Origin: CAYLZO01 sp964387775
GTDB lineage: Bacteria; Chloroflexota; Anaerolineae; JAAYZQ01
Direction: 5' to 3'
DNA: 23,456 bases
Assembly (NCBI GenBank): GCA_964387775.1
Contig: CAYLZO010000056.1
Span: 1-23,456 of the forward strand
Shown piece after piece: positions 7,671 through 15,750 of the stretch. Numbering within the stretch: position 1 is the first letter of the stretch; the number at the start of each line of letters is the position of its first letter. The notes beneath the pieces were generated by a model. The model made no database searches, was not told where the DNA came from, and was given only the letters and a program-made list of their open reading frames with translations. The position numbers were made by a program, and so were the translations under genes.

Positions 7671-7866
7671 TAGGGCAATCGTATTTGGACGCGGGATACG
7701 AAACTCGTCATTCTTAGTAGCGTAGCGACGCGCTGTCCCCCGTGCCTGGCCGCACGGGGCAGGCCGGCATCGGGGCAGAATCTCTCTTAAATTCATAAAC
7801 TCCTGCGGCGGAAGTGAGATTCTTCGCTCCCTGCGGTCGCTCAGAATGACAAATGCGATTGCCCTA
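7671..7866. mobile_element. MITE-like element flanked by 8-bp direct repeats
   Basis: Terminal inverted repeats TAGGGCAATCGTATTTG (7671-7687) and CAAATGCGATTGCCCTA (7850-7866) match at 16 of 17 positions. Flanking direct repeats CAAAGGAG at 7662-7669 and 7867-7874 look like a target-site duplication (one extra C at 7670 may belong to the element). The 196-bp body has no coding potential. Inside is a second inverted pair, GTCATTCT (7707-7714) and AGAATGAC (7843-7850), plus AGAATCTC/GAGATTCT (7777-7784/7816-7823) and a small hairpin CCCCGTGC/GCACGGGG (7738-7745/7752-7759). Non-autonomous; no transposase is in the window. Confidence 0.75.
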
Positions 7867-7884
7867 CAAAGGAGGGCTGTTTAC

Positions 7885-9084
7885 ATGACGGTTCCCATCA
7901 TCTGGCTGGTACTGGCGGGACCGGTATGGGCCCTGGTCGGCGCCTGGGGCCTGCCGCGGGTCTATCGGCGCAAGGGCCTGGACGACTCGCCGGCCCGGCT
8001 TGTGGGCGGGTTGGGCGGCTTGACCCTGGGTCCGCTGCTTCTGGCGCCCCTGTGGCGCTTTACGCCAGACCTGGGCCGTTGGTATTGGGCCGGCGGCACG
8101 GGCATCTTGGCCGCCATCGAGCTGTTCGGTCTGTTCGCCATCACCCAGTCTGACAACTTTTGCGTCACGAACGCCAGTTACGTGGCCAACCAGGCGACCA
8201 ATGGCCTGGTCATCGGCTCCATCTATGCCCTCATGGCCGTGGGGCTCACGCTGATCTACTCTGTGCAGGGGGTCATCAGCTTCGCCCATGGCCAGTTCTA
8301 TATGCTGGGCGGCTATGTGTCCTACTATCTCTTGCAGCTCTTTGCCGAGCGGCTGGGAATGCCGATTAATCCTATCTGGGGCGTGCCGGTCGCCGGGCTC
8401 GTCACCATGCTTATCGGTTTTGGTTTCGAGCGGCTGTTCCTGCGGCCCATGCACCTGGGCCGCGTTGAGCGCGCCGGTGAGTATGCCATCCTGGTCACCT
8501 TTGGCTTTGGCTTCTTCCTACAGTACACGGCCCTGGCCATCGTCGGCCCCTTCTCCCAGAAAACAGACGCCTATCTGCAAGCAGGCAGCCTGCAATTGGG
8601 ACCGCTGGTCATGATCCCCAATCGAGTCGTCGCCGCAGCCATCGGCGTGGTGCTCATCAGCCTGCTGCTATACCTCCTGAACCGCACCTGGACCGGCAAG
8701 GCTTTGCGGGCCGTGAGCATGGACAAGCAAGCCGCCGCCGTCACCGGCATCAACCCCCTGCGGATGAATACGCTGGCCTTTGGCATCGGCACGATGCTGG
8801 CCGGGATGTCCGGCGCCGCGCTGATCCCGGTCTTTACCTGGGTGCCCTGGGTGGGCATGACCGCTTCGACCCGTTCCTACGTCATCATCGTCCTGGGCGG
8901 TCTGGGCTCGGTGCCGGGCGCGCTGCTGGGCGGCCTGATCATCGGCTTGGTGGAGGCGCTGGGCGCCGGCTGCTACCCCGATCCGAGCAAAGGCGCTGCC
9001 TACAAGACCGCCTTTGGTCTCATCATCTTTGCCCTGATGTTGCTGGTGCGGCCCACCGGGTTGTTCGGAAGGGAGCCATCATGA
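7885..9084 (+). CDS. livH: LivH-type branched-chain amino acid ABC permease with N-terminal extension
   Basis: A 399-residue inner-membrane permease subunit. The LivH core starts near residue 95 (ANQATNGLVIGSIYALMAVGLTLIYSVQGV) with typical ISFAHGQFYMLGGYVSYYLL and GLGSVPGALLGGLIIGLVEA segments. The first ~90 residues are extra and hold about three hydrophobic stretches (residues 3-20, 40-56, 68-86) not found in standard ~300-residue LivH. ATG 7885 is preferred because AAAGGAGG sits nine bases ahead; an upstream in-frame ATG at 7846 lies inside the MITE-like element and has no ribosome binding site. Its TGA overlaps the livM ATG (ATGA). Confidence 0.93.
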   Translation: MTVPIIWLVLAGPVWALVGAWGLPRVYRRKGLDDSPARLVGGLGGLTLGPLLLAPLWRFTPDLGRWYWAGGTGILAAIELFGLFAITQSDNFCVTNASYVANQATNGLVIGSIYALMAVGLTLIYSVQGVISFAHGQFYMLGGYVSYYLLQLFAERLGMPINPIWGVPVAGLVTMLIGFGFERLFLRPMHLGRVERAGEYAILVTFGFGFFLQYTALAIVGPFSQKTDAYLQAGSLQLGPLVMIPNRVVAAAIGVVLISLLLYLLNRTWTGKALRAVSMDKQAAAVTGINPLRMNTLAFGIGTMLAGMSGAALIPVFTWVPWVGMTASTRSYVIIVLGGLGSVPGALLGGLIIGLVEALGAGCYPDPSKGAAYKTAFGLIIFALMLLVRPTGLFGREPS

Positions 9085-10106
9085 AACGCTTGCTACAACC
9101 CCGTTGGATCGCCGCCGCGGGGCTCGTCGCGTTGCTGGCGACGGCTCCCTTCCATCTGAGAAACTCCCCGTATCAGATGTCCGTCGTGACCGGCGCCTAC
9201 TTTTACGCCATTCTGGCCTCCAGTTGGGCCTTGCTGGCCGGCATCGCCGGGCAATTCTCTTTTGCCCACATGGCCTTTGTGGGGATCGGGGCCTACACCG
9301 CCGGGCTGCTGAGCCGCGATCTGGGCACAACACCGCTGGTGGGCATCGTCGCCGGGACGCTGCTGGCCGGCCTGGTCGGCACGATCATCGGCATCCTCTG
9401 CCTCCGGCTCCGCGCCGCGTACCTGGCCCTCTTTACCATCGCCTTTTCCGAGATCTTTCGCATCTGGCTCCTCACCGAGTTCCAGTTCACCGAGGGCAGC
9501 AACGGGCTGCAACTGAGCAAGCTGTGGGAGGGGATCACCGGCGTGCAGGAATACTATGTCATGCTGGTCCTGCTCCTGGCGGCGATGGGGTTCATGTACT
9601 GGCTGGCCGGTTCCCGCTTCGGGCTGTTCGTCCGCTCCATGCGCGAGGACGAGGAAGCGGCATCGGCCATGGGCGTGAACGTGGTGCGCTACAAGGTGCT
9701 GATCTTTGTCATCACCAGCCTCATCGTCGGGCTGGCCGGATCGGTGTTCTACCACCAAGTGGGCATCGTCACACCCAACACGATGGAGATCCTGCAGATG
9801 TCGCTGGTCATCGCCATGGCCGTCATCGGCGGCATGGAGAGCCTGCTCGGTGCGGCCGTCGGCGCCTTTTTCAGCCGGGTCAGCCTGGAGCTGTTGCGCG
9901 AGATCAATGTGCTGGGCCTCCACGTCGAGCTAGGCGCCTGGCGCTACGCCGCCTTTGGCCTGCTGCTGGTCTTTACCCTGCGCTTCGCCCAGAACGGCTT
10001 GCTCCACCCCATCATCGACCGCCTATTCATGCAGCGCGCCCGGGAAGAGACGGTGGCCAAGCGACTGCGGACCCCCGATCCGACGGCGACGGAGGAGGAG
10101 TCATGA
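9081..10106 (+). CDS. livM: LivM-type branched-chain amino acid ABC permease
   Basis: A 341-residue inner-membrane permease subunit pairing with LivH to form the translocation pore. Hydrophobic segments alternate through the length; LLAGIAGQFSFAHMAFVGIGAY (about residues 48-69) and GMESLLGAAVGAFF are diagnostic of LivM. The start ATG overlaps the livH stop by four bases and the stop overlaps the livG ATG the same way, so translation is probably coupled across livHMG. The C-terminal tail is hydrophilic and charged. Confidence 0.94.
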   Translation: MKRLLQPRWIAAAGLVALLATAPFHLRNSPYQMSVVTGAYFYAILASSWALLAGIAGQFSFAHMAFVGIGAYTAGLLSRDLGTTPLVGIVAGTLLAGLVGTIIGILCLRLRAAYLALFTIAFSEIFRIWLLTEFQFTEGSNGLQLSKLWEGITGVQEYYVMLVLLLAAMGFMYWLAGSRFGLFVRSMREDEEAASAMGVNVVRYKVLIFVITSLIVGLAGSVFYHQVGIVTPNTMEILQMSLVIAMAVIGGMESLLGAAVGAFFSRVSLELLREINVLGLHVELGAWRYAAFGLLLVFTLRFAQNGLLHPIIDRLFMQRAREETVAKRLRTPDPTATEEES

Positions 10107-10903
10107 TCGAACTTGACGTGCGCGACGTGTTCAAAAGCTTTGGCGGCATTCAAGCGCTGAATGGCGTCACGTTTCGCATCCGGGGCAACGAACTCATCGG
10201 CCTGATTGGCCCCAACGGCGCGGGCAAGACGACGCTGACCAACGTGATGGACGGCGTCTACAAGCCCACCACCGGCCAGGTGTGGTTCAACGGCGAGCGG
10301 ATCGACGGCCTCCCGCCCTACGAAGTCGCCCGCCGCGGCCTGGGCCGCACCTTCCAGGTGACGCGCGCCTTTCGGCGCATGACGGTGCTGGAGAACCTGC
10401 TCGTCCCGGCCATGGCCCTGCATCCTACGGCCAGGCAGAGAGACTTTTACAAAAAAGCAATGGAGGTGCTCGAATTCCTGACCATGGAGCACCTGGCCAA
10501 CGAACTTGGCCGGGGCCTTTCGGGCGGCCAGCAAAAGCTACTCGAGTTGGGCCGCCTGCTGATGCTCGATCCGGACATTATCATCCTGGACGAGCCCTTT
10601 GCCGGCGTGCACCCCAAGCTGATGGAAAAGATCTACGAATACATCGAGGTGGTACACCAACAAGGCAAGGCCTTTATCATCATCAGTCATGACATGGAGT
10701 CGATCTTTACCCTCAGCAAACGCCTGCTGGTGCTGAACTTTGGCGAGCTGATCGCCGACGGTGATCCAGAACAGGTAAAGCGCGACCCAACCGTGATCGA
10801 GGCCTACCTGGGCAAGGAGGAGGAGGCGGAAGAAGGAGAAGCCGTGGTCATGGGCCCAGGAGACACGGAACAATCGGAGGGGGTCGATGCTCGAGATAGA
10901 TGA
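10103..10903 (+). CDS. livG: LivG-type ABC transporter ATPase
   Basis: A 266-residue cytoplasmic ATPase that drives the Liv transporter. Walker A is GPNGAGKTT (about residues 36-44), signature LSGGQQKLLELGR, Walker B IIILDEPFAG and the switch histidine in IISHDME. The ATG at 10103 is preceded by GGAGGAGGAG and overlaps the livM stop. The frame stays open far upstream, but that part is out-of-frame livM sequence and not part of this gene. After the usual end (EAYLGKEEE) it carries an extra acidic tail of about 30 residues that reaches into livF. Confidence 0.94.
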   Translation: MIELDVRDVFKSFGGIQALNGVTFRIRGNELIGLIGPNGAGKTTLTNVMDGVYKPTTGQVWFNGERIDGLPPYEVARRGLGRTFQVTRAFRRMTVLENLLVPAMALHPTARQRDFYKKAMEVLEFLTMEHLANELGRGLSGGQQKLLELGRLLMLDPDIIILDEPFAGVHPKLMEKIYEYIEVVHQQGKAFIIISHDMESIFTLSKRLLVLNFGELIADGDPEQVKRDPTVIEAYLGKEEEAEEGEAVVMGPGDTEQSEGVDARDR

Positions 10904-11588
10904 TCTGTACGTAGGCTATTACAAAGATCTGAACATCCTGCAGGGCGTCTCGATGACGGCTCAGACAGCCCAGATCACGACCGTCCTCGGCGCCAACGGC
11001 GTGGGCAAGTCCACACTGCTCAAGGCGATCTATGGCTTTCTAAAACCCAACTCCGGTCAAGTGCTCCTGGAAGACAAAAGCCTCATCGGCATCCCGACCC
11101 ACGAGCGGATCGGTATGGGCATCTCGTACATTCCCCAGCAGCCGGGCATCTTTCGCTGGATGACCGTCGAGGAGAACCTGGAGCTGGGCGCATGGACCTT
11201 CAAGAAGGACAAGGCACGCATTCAGCGCAAGCTGGAGGAAAATTACGAACGGTTCCCCGTGCTTAAGGAACGTCGCAAGTCCAAGGCTGGCGAGCTGTCC
11301 GGCGGCATGCAGCGTATGGTCGAAGTCGGCCGCACGCTGATGACCGACCCCAAGGTGATCCTGGTGGACGAACCGACCGCCGGCCTGGCCAAGCTATTGT
11401 CGGAAGAGGTCTATGAGATGCTGGTACAGCTCCGCGACGAGGAGGGCATGACCATCGTCTTGGTAGACCAGGAGATCCGCCAGGCGCTCAAGATTGCCGA
11501 TTATGTGTACGTCCTGGAACTGGGGCGCAATCGCTTCGAGGGGCCGGTAGAAGAGTTCACCGACCTGAAGAAAGCATTCTGGGTCTAA
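10887..11588 (+). CDS. livF: LivF-type ABC transporter ATPase
   Basis: A 233-residue ATPase, the partner of LivG. Walker A is GANGVGKST, the signature ELSGGMQRMVEVGR, Walker B VILVDEPTAGL; the usual switch histidine position reads VDQE, as in many LivF proteins. It overlaps the end of livG by 17 bases, with GGAGGGGG just ahead of its ATG. Length and end (DLKKAFWV) are normal for the family. Confidence 0.94.
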   Translation: MLEIDDLYVGYYKDLNILQGVSMTAQTAQITTVLGANGVGKSTLLKAIYGFLKPNSGQVLLEDKSLIGIPTHERIGMGISYIPQQPGIFRWMTVEENLELGAWTFKKDKARIQRKLEENYERFPVLKERRKSKAGELSGGMQRMVEVGRTLMTDPKVILVDEPTAGLAKLLSEEVYEMLVQLRDEEGMTIVLVDQEIRQALKIADYVYVLELGRNRFEGPVEEFTDLKKAFWV

Positions 11589-11621
11589 CGGCCGGGCACC
11601 AACAACAAAAGGAGGACAACC

Positions 11622-12281
11622 ATGCTTGTAAAAGAAGTGATGACCCCGCACCCAGTGACCATCGAACCCAACATGTCCGTGACCAAGGCGCAACGACTGA
11701 TGAAAGAGGGCAACATCCGTCACTTGCCGGTCGTCCTTGAGGACAAGGGATTGGTAGGTTTGATCACCCGCGACGCCTTGAACCGAGCGTTGCCTTCAGA
11801 ACTCTCCAGTCTGTCCATTTGGGAGATCAACTATCAGCTCTCCCGGATCAAGGCTCGTGATGTGATGATCAAAAAGATCATTTCGGTGACCGAAAAAGTG
11901 ACCGTCGAAGAAGCAGCCAGGATCATGATCGACAAAAAGATCGGATGTCTACCGGTCATGCGCGACGGAGACTTGGTCGGCATCGTCACCGACATCGACT
12001 TGATGGAGGCTCTCTCTAGCCTGATGGGCTGGCGCCAGCCGGGGGTGCGCGTCACGGTGCAGGTGGCCGACGAGAGGGGCGAGCTGGCCAGGGTGGCGAC
12101 GGCCATCGCCGGCGCCGGTGGGCTCCTGGCCGGAGGAGGATCTTATCCTGCTGCCGAACCGCTCAAGGCCAACATCGTCTTTAAGGTACGCAATGTGCCC
12201 TTTGAGAAACTGAAAGCTTTGCTGGCAGAGATGGAGAGGGTCGAGATCCTGGACATCCGCGAGAGCCCCGGCCACGCCTGA
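11622..12281 (+). CDS. CBS-CBS-ACT domain protein (AcuB-like)
   Basis: A 219-residue soluble protein with two CBS domains (about residues 7-60 and 78-135; MTPHPVTIEPNMSV, RHLPVV, GLVGLITRDAL and GCLPVMRDGDLVGIVTDIDL) and a C-terminal ACT-like domain (about 141-215; VRVTVQVADERGELARVATAIA). CBS pairs bind adenine nucleotides and ACT domains often bind amino acids. Placed 33 bases after livF with its own AAAGGAGG, it may sense energy or amino acid state for the transporter or the aminomutase. That role is inference. The layout resembles AcuB, whose biochemical role is itself poorly known. Confidence 0.88.
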   Translation: MLVKEVMTPHPVTIEPNMSVTKAQRLMKEGNIRHLPVVLEDKGLVGLITRDALNRALPSELSSLSIWEINYQLSRIKARDVMIKKIISVTEKVTVEEAARIMIDKKIGCLPVMRDGDLVGIVTDIDLMEALSSLMGWRQPGVRVTVQVADERGELARVATAIAGAGGLLAGGGSYPAAEPLKANIVFKVRNVPFEKLKALLAEMERVEILDIRESPGHA

Positions 12282-12288
12282 AGACCTG

Positions 12289-12321
12289 GTACTGGGCCAC
12301 GAAAGTTTTGTGGTCAGGTAC
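12289..12321. terminator. Terminator-like hairpin between convergent genes
   Basis: GTACTGGGCCAC (12289-12300) and GTGGTCAGGTAC (12310-12321) pair over 12 positions with one mismatch and two G-U pairs, with loop GAAAGTTTT. It sits in the 52-base gap between the convergent CBS gene and aminotransferase 1. The loop-side T run is weak, so a bidirectional terminator is likely but not certain. A second perfect inverted repeat AGACGGG-T-CCCGTCT (12336-12350) lies at the aminotransferase 3' end. Confidence 0.5.
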
Positions 12322-12333
12322 TAGCAAGCAGGC

Positions 12334-13692
12334 CTAGACGGGTCCCGTCTGAGCTACGGTACGGATCGCTTGCCCCAGCGTCTCTACGATGACGCCGACC
12401 TGCTCCTCGGTCACGATGTAGGGCGGTGCAACCACCACGAGATCTCCACGCGCGCCATCCACGCTGCCGCGACCGGGATAGAGCAGCACGCCCATATCCC
12501 TGCAGCGTGCACCCACACGGGCGGCAAATTGGACCCCTGGCGGGTAAGGCTCCCTGGTTTCTCGATCCACGACAAATTCGACGGCCCACATCATGCCCAT
12601 ACCCCGCACGTCGCCCACGCTGGGCAGCTCACCTAGCGCCCCACGCAGCGTCGCGCCCAGGTGTCTCCCCACACGCGCCGCCCGGGCGACCAAGTCGTGC
12701 GCTTCCAGGTAATCCAGCGTGGCCAGGGCCGCCGCCACGCCCACGGCGTGGTGCGAAAAGGTCCCGCCGTGGTTAAAATCGCCGTGGGCCCGGCGAATCG
12801 TCTCCACGTCGGCGCCACGCACCGCCGTGATCGACAGTGGAAAATAACCGCCCGCCGCCCCCTTGGCCAGGCACAACACGTCCGGCCGGACGCCAAATTG
12901 CTCCACGGCGAACCAGGCCCCGGTGCGCCCAAAGCCGGTCAGCACCTCGTCGGCGATGAGCAGCACGCCGTAGCGGTCGCAGATGTCGCGCACCAGCGGC
13001 CAGTAGCCGTCAGGCGGCACGATGCCGCCCAGCGTCGCGCCACCCACCGGCTCGGCGATGAACGCGGCGATGCGCTCCGGCCCCTGGCGTTGGATCTCGG
13101 CTTCGAGTTGGCGGGCGCAGGCCAGGTCACACGCCGGGTACGTGGAACCGAAGGGACAGCGGTAGCAGTAGGGCGGCTCGATGTGGGGCATGTCCTGGAA
13201 CAGGGGCGCATAGAGACCACGCATGGCCGGCTTGCCCGAGACGGCCAGCGTGCCCAGCGTTGCGCCGTGGTAGGATCCCCAGCGGGCGATGATCCGGTCA
13301 CGCTGCGGTTCGCCCCGCGCCACCTGGACCTGTCGCGCAAACTTGATCGCCGTCTCTATTGCCTCCGACCCGCTGGAGAGGTAGAAGAAGCGGGGGGCCG
13401 GGAGCGGCACTTTGGGGGCCAGCCGTTCGCTGTAGGTCTCCAAGGCAGTGGTGGTGAATACGTTTCCGTGCACATAGGCCACCTGGGCCGCTTGCTCGGC
13501 GATGGCCTCCACGATTTCTTGCACACCGTGCCCGACGTTGACCACCAACGGCCCGCCCGAGGCATCCAGGTAGCGCCGGCCTTCTGTGCCATAGAGATAG
13601 ACGCCCTCGCCCCGCTCGATGACGGGGTAGTCGTGGGCCATTTTGCGGTAAAAGACGTGTCCCTGCGGATGTCTAACCAAGTGGTTCTTCAC
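12334..13692 (-). CDS. Class III pyridoxal-phosphate aminotransferase, copy 1
   Basis: A 452-residue fold type I aminotransferase of the GABA/acetylornithine/omega-amino acid group. SSGSEAIETAIKFAR (about 107-121) binds the cofactor phosphate, IADEV has Asp248 for the PLP ring nitrogen, and LAKGAAGGY has the Schiff-base Lys277. A CYRC...C...C cluster (Cys176, 179, 188, 192) may hold an iron-sulfur cluster or zinc. GTG at 13692 is preferred because its GTGA overlaps the thiolase TGA, implying coupling; an ATG at 13737 would overlap thiolase by 49 bases. Last gene of the thiolase/CoA-transferase run. The substrate is unknown; beta- or omega-amino acids are likely. Confidence 0.9.
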   Translation of the reverse strand: MKNHLVRHPQGHVFYRKMAHDYPVIERGEGVYLYGTEGRRYLDASGGPLVVNVGHGVQEIVEAIAEQAAQVAYVHGNVFTTTALETYSERLAPKVPLPAPRFFYLSSGSEAIETAIKFARQVQVARGEPQRDRIIARWGSYHGATLGTLAVSGKPAMRGLYAPLFQDMPHIEPPYCYRCPFGSTYPACDLACARQLEAEIQRQGPERIAAFIAEPVGGATLGGIVPPDGYWPLVRDICDRYGVLLIADEVLTGFGRTGAWFAVEQFGVRPDVLCLAKGAAGGYFPLSITAVRGADVETIRRAHGDFNHGGTFSHHAVGVAAALATLDYLEAHDLVARAARVGRHLGATLRGALGELPSVGDVRGMGMMWAVEFVVDRETREPYPPGVQFAARVGARCRDMGVLLYPGRGSVDGARGDLVVVAPPYIVTEEQVGVIVETLGQAIRTVAQTGPV

Positions 13693-14879
13693 CCCCGCCG
13701 AAAGACCAGCGACATTCCCAGCCCGCCACTGATGCACAGCGTCGCCAGGCCCAGCTCTGCGCCCCGCTGCTGCATGGCGTGGAGCAGCGTCACCGAGATG
13801 CGCGCCCCTGTGCAGCCCGTGGGATGTCCCAGGGCCACCGCCCCACCGTGGACGTTGCGCCGGGACGGTTCCCAGCCCAGCTCCTGCTCCACAATCAGCA
13901 CCTGGGCGGCAAAGGCCTCGTTCAATTCGATGAGGTCCAGGTCGGAAAGCGTCAGCCCGGTCTTGGTCAGGACCTTGCGGGTGGCGGGCACCGGCCCCAG
14001 GCCCATCCGCGCCGGATGCACGCCCCCGCTGGCAAAATCCACCAGGCGCGCCAGCGGCTCGATGCCCAGCGCGCCGGCCCGGTCGGCGCGCATCAAAACC
14101 AGAGCCGCCGCGCCGTCGGTGATGCCGCTGGCGCTGGCGGCCGTAATCGTGCCCCCTTCTTCGACCTTGCGAAAAACCGTCCGCAGACGGGCCAGCTTTT
14201 CCAGGCTGGTGTCCGGCCGGGGCCGCTCGTCGCGGCCAACGACGATCACCGCCCCTTTGCGCCCCCGGGTCGGCACCGGCACCACCTCGGCGTCAAACGC
14301 GCCCGCCTCCCAGGCCGCCACGGCCTTGCGATGGCTCTCCAGGGCAAACGCATCCTGCATCTCGCGCGTGATGCCATACTCCTCGGCCAGGCGGTCCACC
14401 GTCTCGCCCATGACCATATCACACAGAGGACAATCGTAGCCGTCGCGATAGTTGGCGTCCACCAGCGTGTCGTCGCCCAGGCGGTAGCCCCAGCGGGCCT
14501 TTGTCAGCAGATAGGGGATCTGCGACATCTGCTCCACCCCGCCGGCCAGGACCACTTCGTTCTCACCGGTCATGATCGACTGGGCCCCCAGGGTGATCGC
14601 CTTGGTACCCGAACCGCAGGCCTTGTTGACCGTGTAGGCCACCTTCTCCTGGGGCACACCGCTGCGCCAGGCGATCTGGCGGGCGACGTTGGGACCGATG
14701 CCTGCCTGTCGCGCGCAGCCGAACACGGCCTCGTCAATCTGGCCAGGGGCCAATCCCGCCCGCTCGATGGCAGCCCGGGCGACGATCTCACCCAACTCGG
14801 CAGCCGATACGTCCTTCAGCCCTCCGCCAAAGTTGCCGATGGGCGTGCGGACGGCAGAGACAACAACGACATTGTACAT
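13689..14879 (-). CDS. Thiolase (acetyl-CoA C-acetyltransferase)
   Basis: A 396-residue thiolase that splits acetoacetyl-CoA (or a longer 3-ketoacyl-CoA) with CoA to acetyl-CoA, or runs in reverse. All catalytic residues are at canonical positions: Cys88 in NKACGSGTKA, His352 in GHPTGCTGAR and Cys382 in CISGGLGMSL. The ATG at 14879 has GGAAGGGG five bases ahead and gives the standard MYNVVVVSAVRTPIG start; an upstream ATG at 14906 is less likely. Between CoA-transferase B and aminotransferase 1, it fits as the last step of acetoacetate breakdown. Confidence 0.94.
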   Translation of the reverse strand: MYNVVVVSAVRTPIGNFGGGLKDVSAAELGEIVARAAIERAGLAPGQIDEAVFGCARQAGIGPNVARQIAWRSGVPQEKVAYTVNKACGSGTKAITLGAQSIMTGENEVVLAGGVEQMSQIPYLLTKARWGYRLGDDTLVDANYRDGYDCPLCDMVMGETVDRLAEEYGITREMQDAFALESHRKAVAAWEAGAFDAEVVPVPTRGRKGAVIVVGRDERPRPDTSLEKLARLRTVFRKVEEGGTITAASASGITDGAAALVLMRADRAGALGIEPLARLVDFASGGVHPARMGLGPVPATRKVLTKTGLTLSDLDLIELNEAFAAQVLIVEQELGWEPSRRNVHGGAVALGHPTGCTGARISVTLLHAMQQRGAELGLATLCISGGLGMSLVFRRG

Positions 14880-14890
14880 ATCAACCCCTT

Positions 14891-14918
14891 CCCACGCGAT
14901 ACGCAATATACAACACGT
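14891..14918. repeat. Short heptamer-period repeat between thiolase and CoA-transferase B
   Basis: Consecutive 7-base units CCCACGC, GATACGC, AATATAC, AACACGT fill most of the 39-base gap. The first two fit NNYACGC, the unit also seen at 16694-16740, 20568-20645 and 23384-23456. Confidence 0.4.
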
Positions 14919-15686
14919 TCACCCGGTATAAGCCCCCTCGGGGTCCAGTTCCTCGCGGATGAGGCGCAGTTCCTCCGCCGTCGGCGGCTCGGTTGTCTTG
15001 AGGTCAGGCGCAATCTTGAGCGGCCAGCTCACCTCGGCCCGCACCTCCTCGACCATCACGCCGGGATGGACCGAGGACAGGACCATCTCGCCGGTGTCCG
15101 GGTCAAAGCGAAAGATGGCCTTGTCGGTGACTACCAACTGCGGACCGGCCCCCGGCATGCCCAGCGCCGCTCGCCCGCCCGGCTCGCCGGTCACATGGCC
15201 GGCGCTGGTGCAAAAGTCAATCTGCTCGACAAAGGCGCGCCTTTTCAGGCGCATGATGACGAATACCTTTTTGGCGTGGATGGCAATCTCGCAGGCGCCG
15301 CCGCTGCCGGGCAGGCGCACCTTGGGCTGCTCATAGTCGCCGATGACGGTCGTGTTGATGTTGCCAAAACGGTCGATCTGGGCTGCGCCCAGAAAGGCCA
15401 CCTCGACTCGGCCTCCCTGGAGATAGTACATGAACAAATCGGGCATAGGGCAGACCAGCGTCGCGCCGCTGACCAGCGTCGGGTCGCCGATGGACAGGGG
15501 CAACCGCGCCGGTCGCGAGCCAAAGACCCCCGACTCGTAGACCAGTTCCAGATCGGGCGCAACGGTGTGGCGCGCCAAGTTACAGGCAATGTTGGGCAGC
15601 CCGACCCCGACAAAGACCACGCGCTCCCCCGCCAACGCACGCGCCGACAACGTGATCATCAATTCCGCAGGAGTATACTCTGTCAT
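14919..15686 (-). CDS. CoA-transferase family I, subunit B
   Basis: A 255-residue beta subunit of a glutaconate/3-oxoacid-type CoA-transferase. YESGVFG carries the expected catalytic glutamate, Glu51, which forms the glutamyl-CoA thioester; VGVGLPNIACNLARH is the usual N-terminal segment. ATG at 15686 follows GGAGGAGGAAGG directly; the frame's earlier GTG is inside that site. It pairs with subunit A, 59 bases upstream. The size class also resembles the IpdAB ring-opening hydrolases, but the ESG motif favours a true transferase. The acceptor acid is unknown; acetoacetate would suit the neighbouring thiolase. Confidence 0.88.
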   Translation of the reverse strand: MTEYTPAELMITLSARALAGERVVFVGVGLPNIACNLARHTVAPDLELVYESGVFGSRPARLPLSIGDPTLVSGATLVCPMPDLFMYYLQGGRVEVAFLGAAQIDRFGNINTTVIGDYEQPKVRLPGSGGACEIAIHAKKVFVIMRLKRRAFVEQIDFCTSAGHVTGEPGGRAALGMPGAGPQLVVTDKAIFRFDPDTGEMVLSSVHPGVMVEEVRAEVSWPLKIAPDLKTTEPPTAEELRLIREELDPEGAYTG

Positions 15687-15715
15687 CCTTCCTCCTCCAA
15701 CCACAAAGGACAGAA

Positions 15716-15750
15716 GATAGAGATAGAGAGCACTTCTCTCTATCTCTATC
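15716..15750 (-). promoter_or_regulatory. Perfect 15-bp hairpin at the CoA-transferase A/B junction
   Basis: GATAGAGATAGAGAG (15716-15730) and CTCTCTATCTCTATC (15736-15750) are perfect reverse complements around a 5-base loop. The stem includes the stop codon of subunit A (15748-15746) and ends about 20 bases before the ribosome binding site of subunit B. The arms are themselves hexamer repeats. It could terminate, protect the upstream message, or tune subunit B translation. Confidence 0.7.

Noticed and set aside
9104..10102. 333-residue upstream extension of the livG frame
   Set aside because: It overlaps livM in another frame and has Arg/Gly/His-rich shadow composition; a strong ribosome binding site and ATGA overlap fix the livG start at 10103.
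12336..12350. Perfect palindrome AGACGGG-T-CCCGTCT as an operator
   Set aside because: It falls within the last codons of aminotransferase 1 and is more likely part of the 3' end structure; function cannot be argued.
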